Shown: positions 63,308 through 64,000 of the stretch, in pieces
Numbering within the stretch: position 1 is the stretch's first letter
Layout: the number at the start of each line of letters is the position of its first letter
From: Typha latifolia
Lineage: Eukaryota; Streptophyta; Magnoliopsida; Poales; Typhaceae
DNA: 64,000 nt
Assembly (NCBI GenBank): GCA_019914945.1
Contig: CM034109.1
Location: forward strand, 4,154,001-4,218,000
Reading direction: 5' to 3'
The notes under the pieces: generated by a model
What the model was told of the DNA's origin: nothing
Seen by the model: the letters and a program-made list of their open reading frames with translations, nothing else
Databases searched by the model: none
Position numbers and translations under genes: made by a program

Positions 63308-63907
63308 GTTCTAAAGCTCTCTTAACTTCTCCTCTATCACTTGGGCAGTAGAGAAAGCTTTGAGAAGGGTAGCTGGTTTGACCGTCTTCACCTCAGTTTG
63401 GACGTCCCGTCGAAGGCCACTAATGAACGTGCTCCTAAGTTGGGAATATGTCCAACCCCATACTCTATTACTTACACGTTCGAACTCTTCTTGGTACGCC
63501 CTCAGTGTAGTCTTTAGGGTCAACTTGGTGAGGGCAGCTTGAAAGTCTTCATATCTGGAAGGTCCAAAACGAATGCAAATGGTGTTGATGAATTCTTCCT
63601 ACGTCCGCTAGGGCTGAGCTTGGTTCGTCACTTGGTACCAATGGATGTCAGTCTCTTCGAGGTGGAATGATGCCAATAACACATTTTGTGCATTAGGTGT
63701 TTGTTGGTACTCAAAAAATTGTTCCACTTGATAGATCCAATCGAGTGGATTGCCTCCATTAAATTGCGGGAAGTTGAGGTGAACGGTCCCCGCACGAACT
63801 CTGCGTTCTTCTTCTTCATGTCGGTTGGGCCTTCTTTCCCTTGGGTTTAATTCATCATCCCTAAGATGATATAGAGGGGTCGCTGGTTCTTCATAATCCG
63901 CCCACTC
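63308..63907 (-). pseudogene. Ty3/gypsy gag fragment on the - strand
   Basis: Read on the - strand from 63,907: YEEPATPLYHLRDDE, then VHLNFPQFNGGNPLDWIYQV, EQFFEYQQTPNAQNV, LLASFHLEETDIHWYQV, then a stop after NQAQP and a second stop soon after. It continues with FGPSRYEDFQAALTKLTLKT and QLRSTFISGLRRDVQTEV to FSTAQVIEEKLREL. This is a standard retrotransposon gag capsid domain. Its C-terminus ends close to the T-family LTR at 63,307, and its N-terminal side meets a family-A LTR start at 63,908, so both ends are interrupted. No zinc knuckle is visible. Confidence 0.85.
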
Positions 63908-64000
63908 TGATACGATTCGGACTTCAGCGATGTCGTCTCGAGGATGGATTTACTTTAGGAGTGTCTTTGTTTCTTGTTTTAATGTTTAATTCCTAAGAAA
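63908..64000 (+). mobile_element. Start of a family-A LTR, runs off the window
   Basis: TGATACGATTCGGACTTCAG and the following 70 bases match the starts of the element-A LTRs at 47,665 and 52,945, in the same orientation. The element continues beyond the right edge, so its type and duplication cannot be determined. Confidence 0.75.

Overview
The window is nuclear DNA from a flowering plant. It has spliced genes with GT-AG introns, plant-type proteins and stacked plant LTR retrotransposons, SINEs and MITEs. I cannot name the species. Only two host genes are supported. One is the 3' part of an ATN1-like Raf-type protein kinase gene (+ strand, three coding exons at 14.6-15.4 kb). The other is a complete 15-coding-exon gene for SUPPRESSOR OF ABI3-5 (SUA), the plant RBM5/RBM10-type splicing factor (- strand, coding 26.2-34.7 kb, probable leader exon near 38.4 kb).

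Layout: 0.85-12.2 kb is filled by one LTR family (called D): a diverged reverse copy, the 3' end of a gypsy element (pol C-terminus, purine tract, LTR), and a solo LTR nested inside another solo LTR of the same family, each with its own 5-bp target-site duplication (TSD). The kinase exons follow. From 16.1 to 24.65 kb lies an array of seven direct repeat units of about 0.5 kb. It has been invaded by a broken CACTA transposase, a solo LTR, a Tourist-like MITE, a tRNA-derived SINE and a captured piece of a WDR44-like WD40 gene. SUA occupies 26-38.6 kb.

From 38.9 kb to the right edge I see almost only nested transposons. A gypsy-type element B (45.5-58.6 kb) carries a solo LTR in its 5' LTR. A GAGC-rich non-autonomous element sits inside B and has been split by gypsy element A (47.7-54.0 kb) and by a 3.15-kb solo LTR (family T, 54.4-57.6 kb). 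Element A in turn holds a further T-family LTR. Other T copies lie at 40.9-43.9 kb and 60.2-63.3 kb, and a gag remnant on the - strand ends the window. Matching 5-bp duplications let most insertions be ordered in time.

Exon boundaries were derived by reading splice sites and reading frame by eye. Family assignments are from recalled motifs, with no database search. Outside the two genes, nearly every long open frame is a low-complexity or chance frame inside LTRs.
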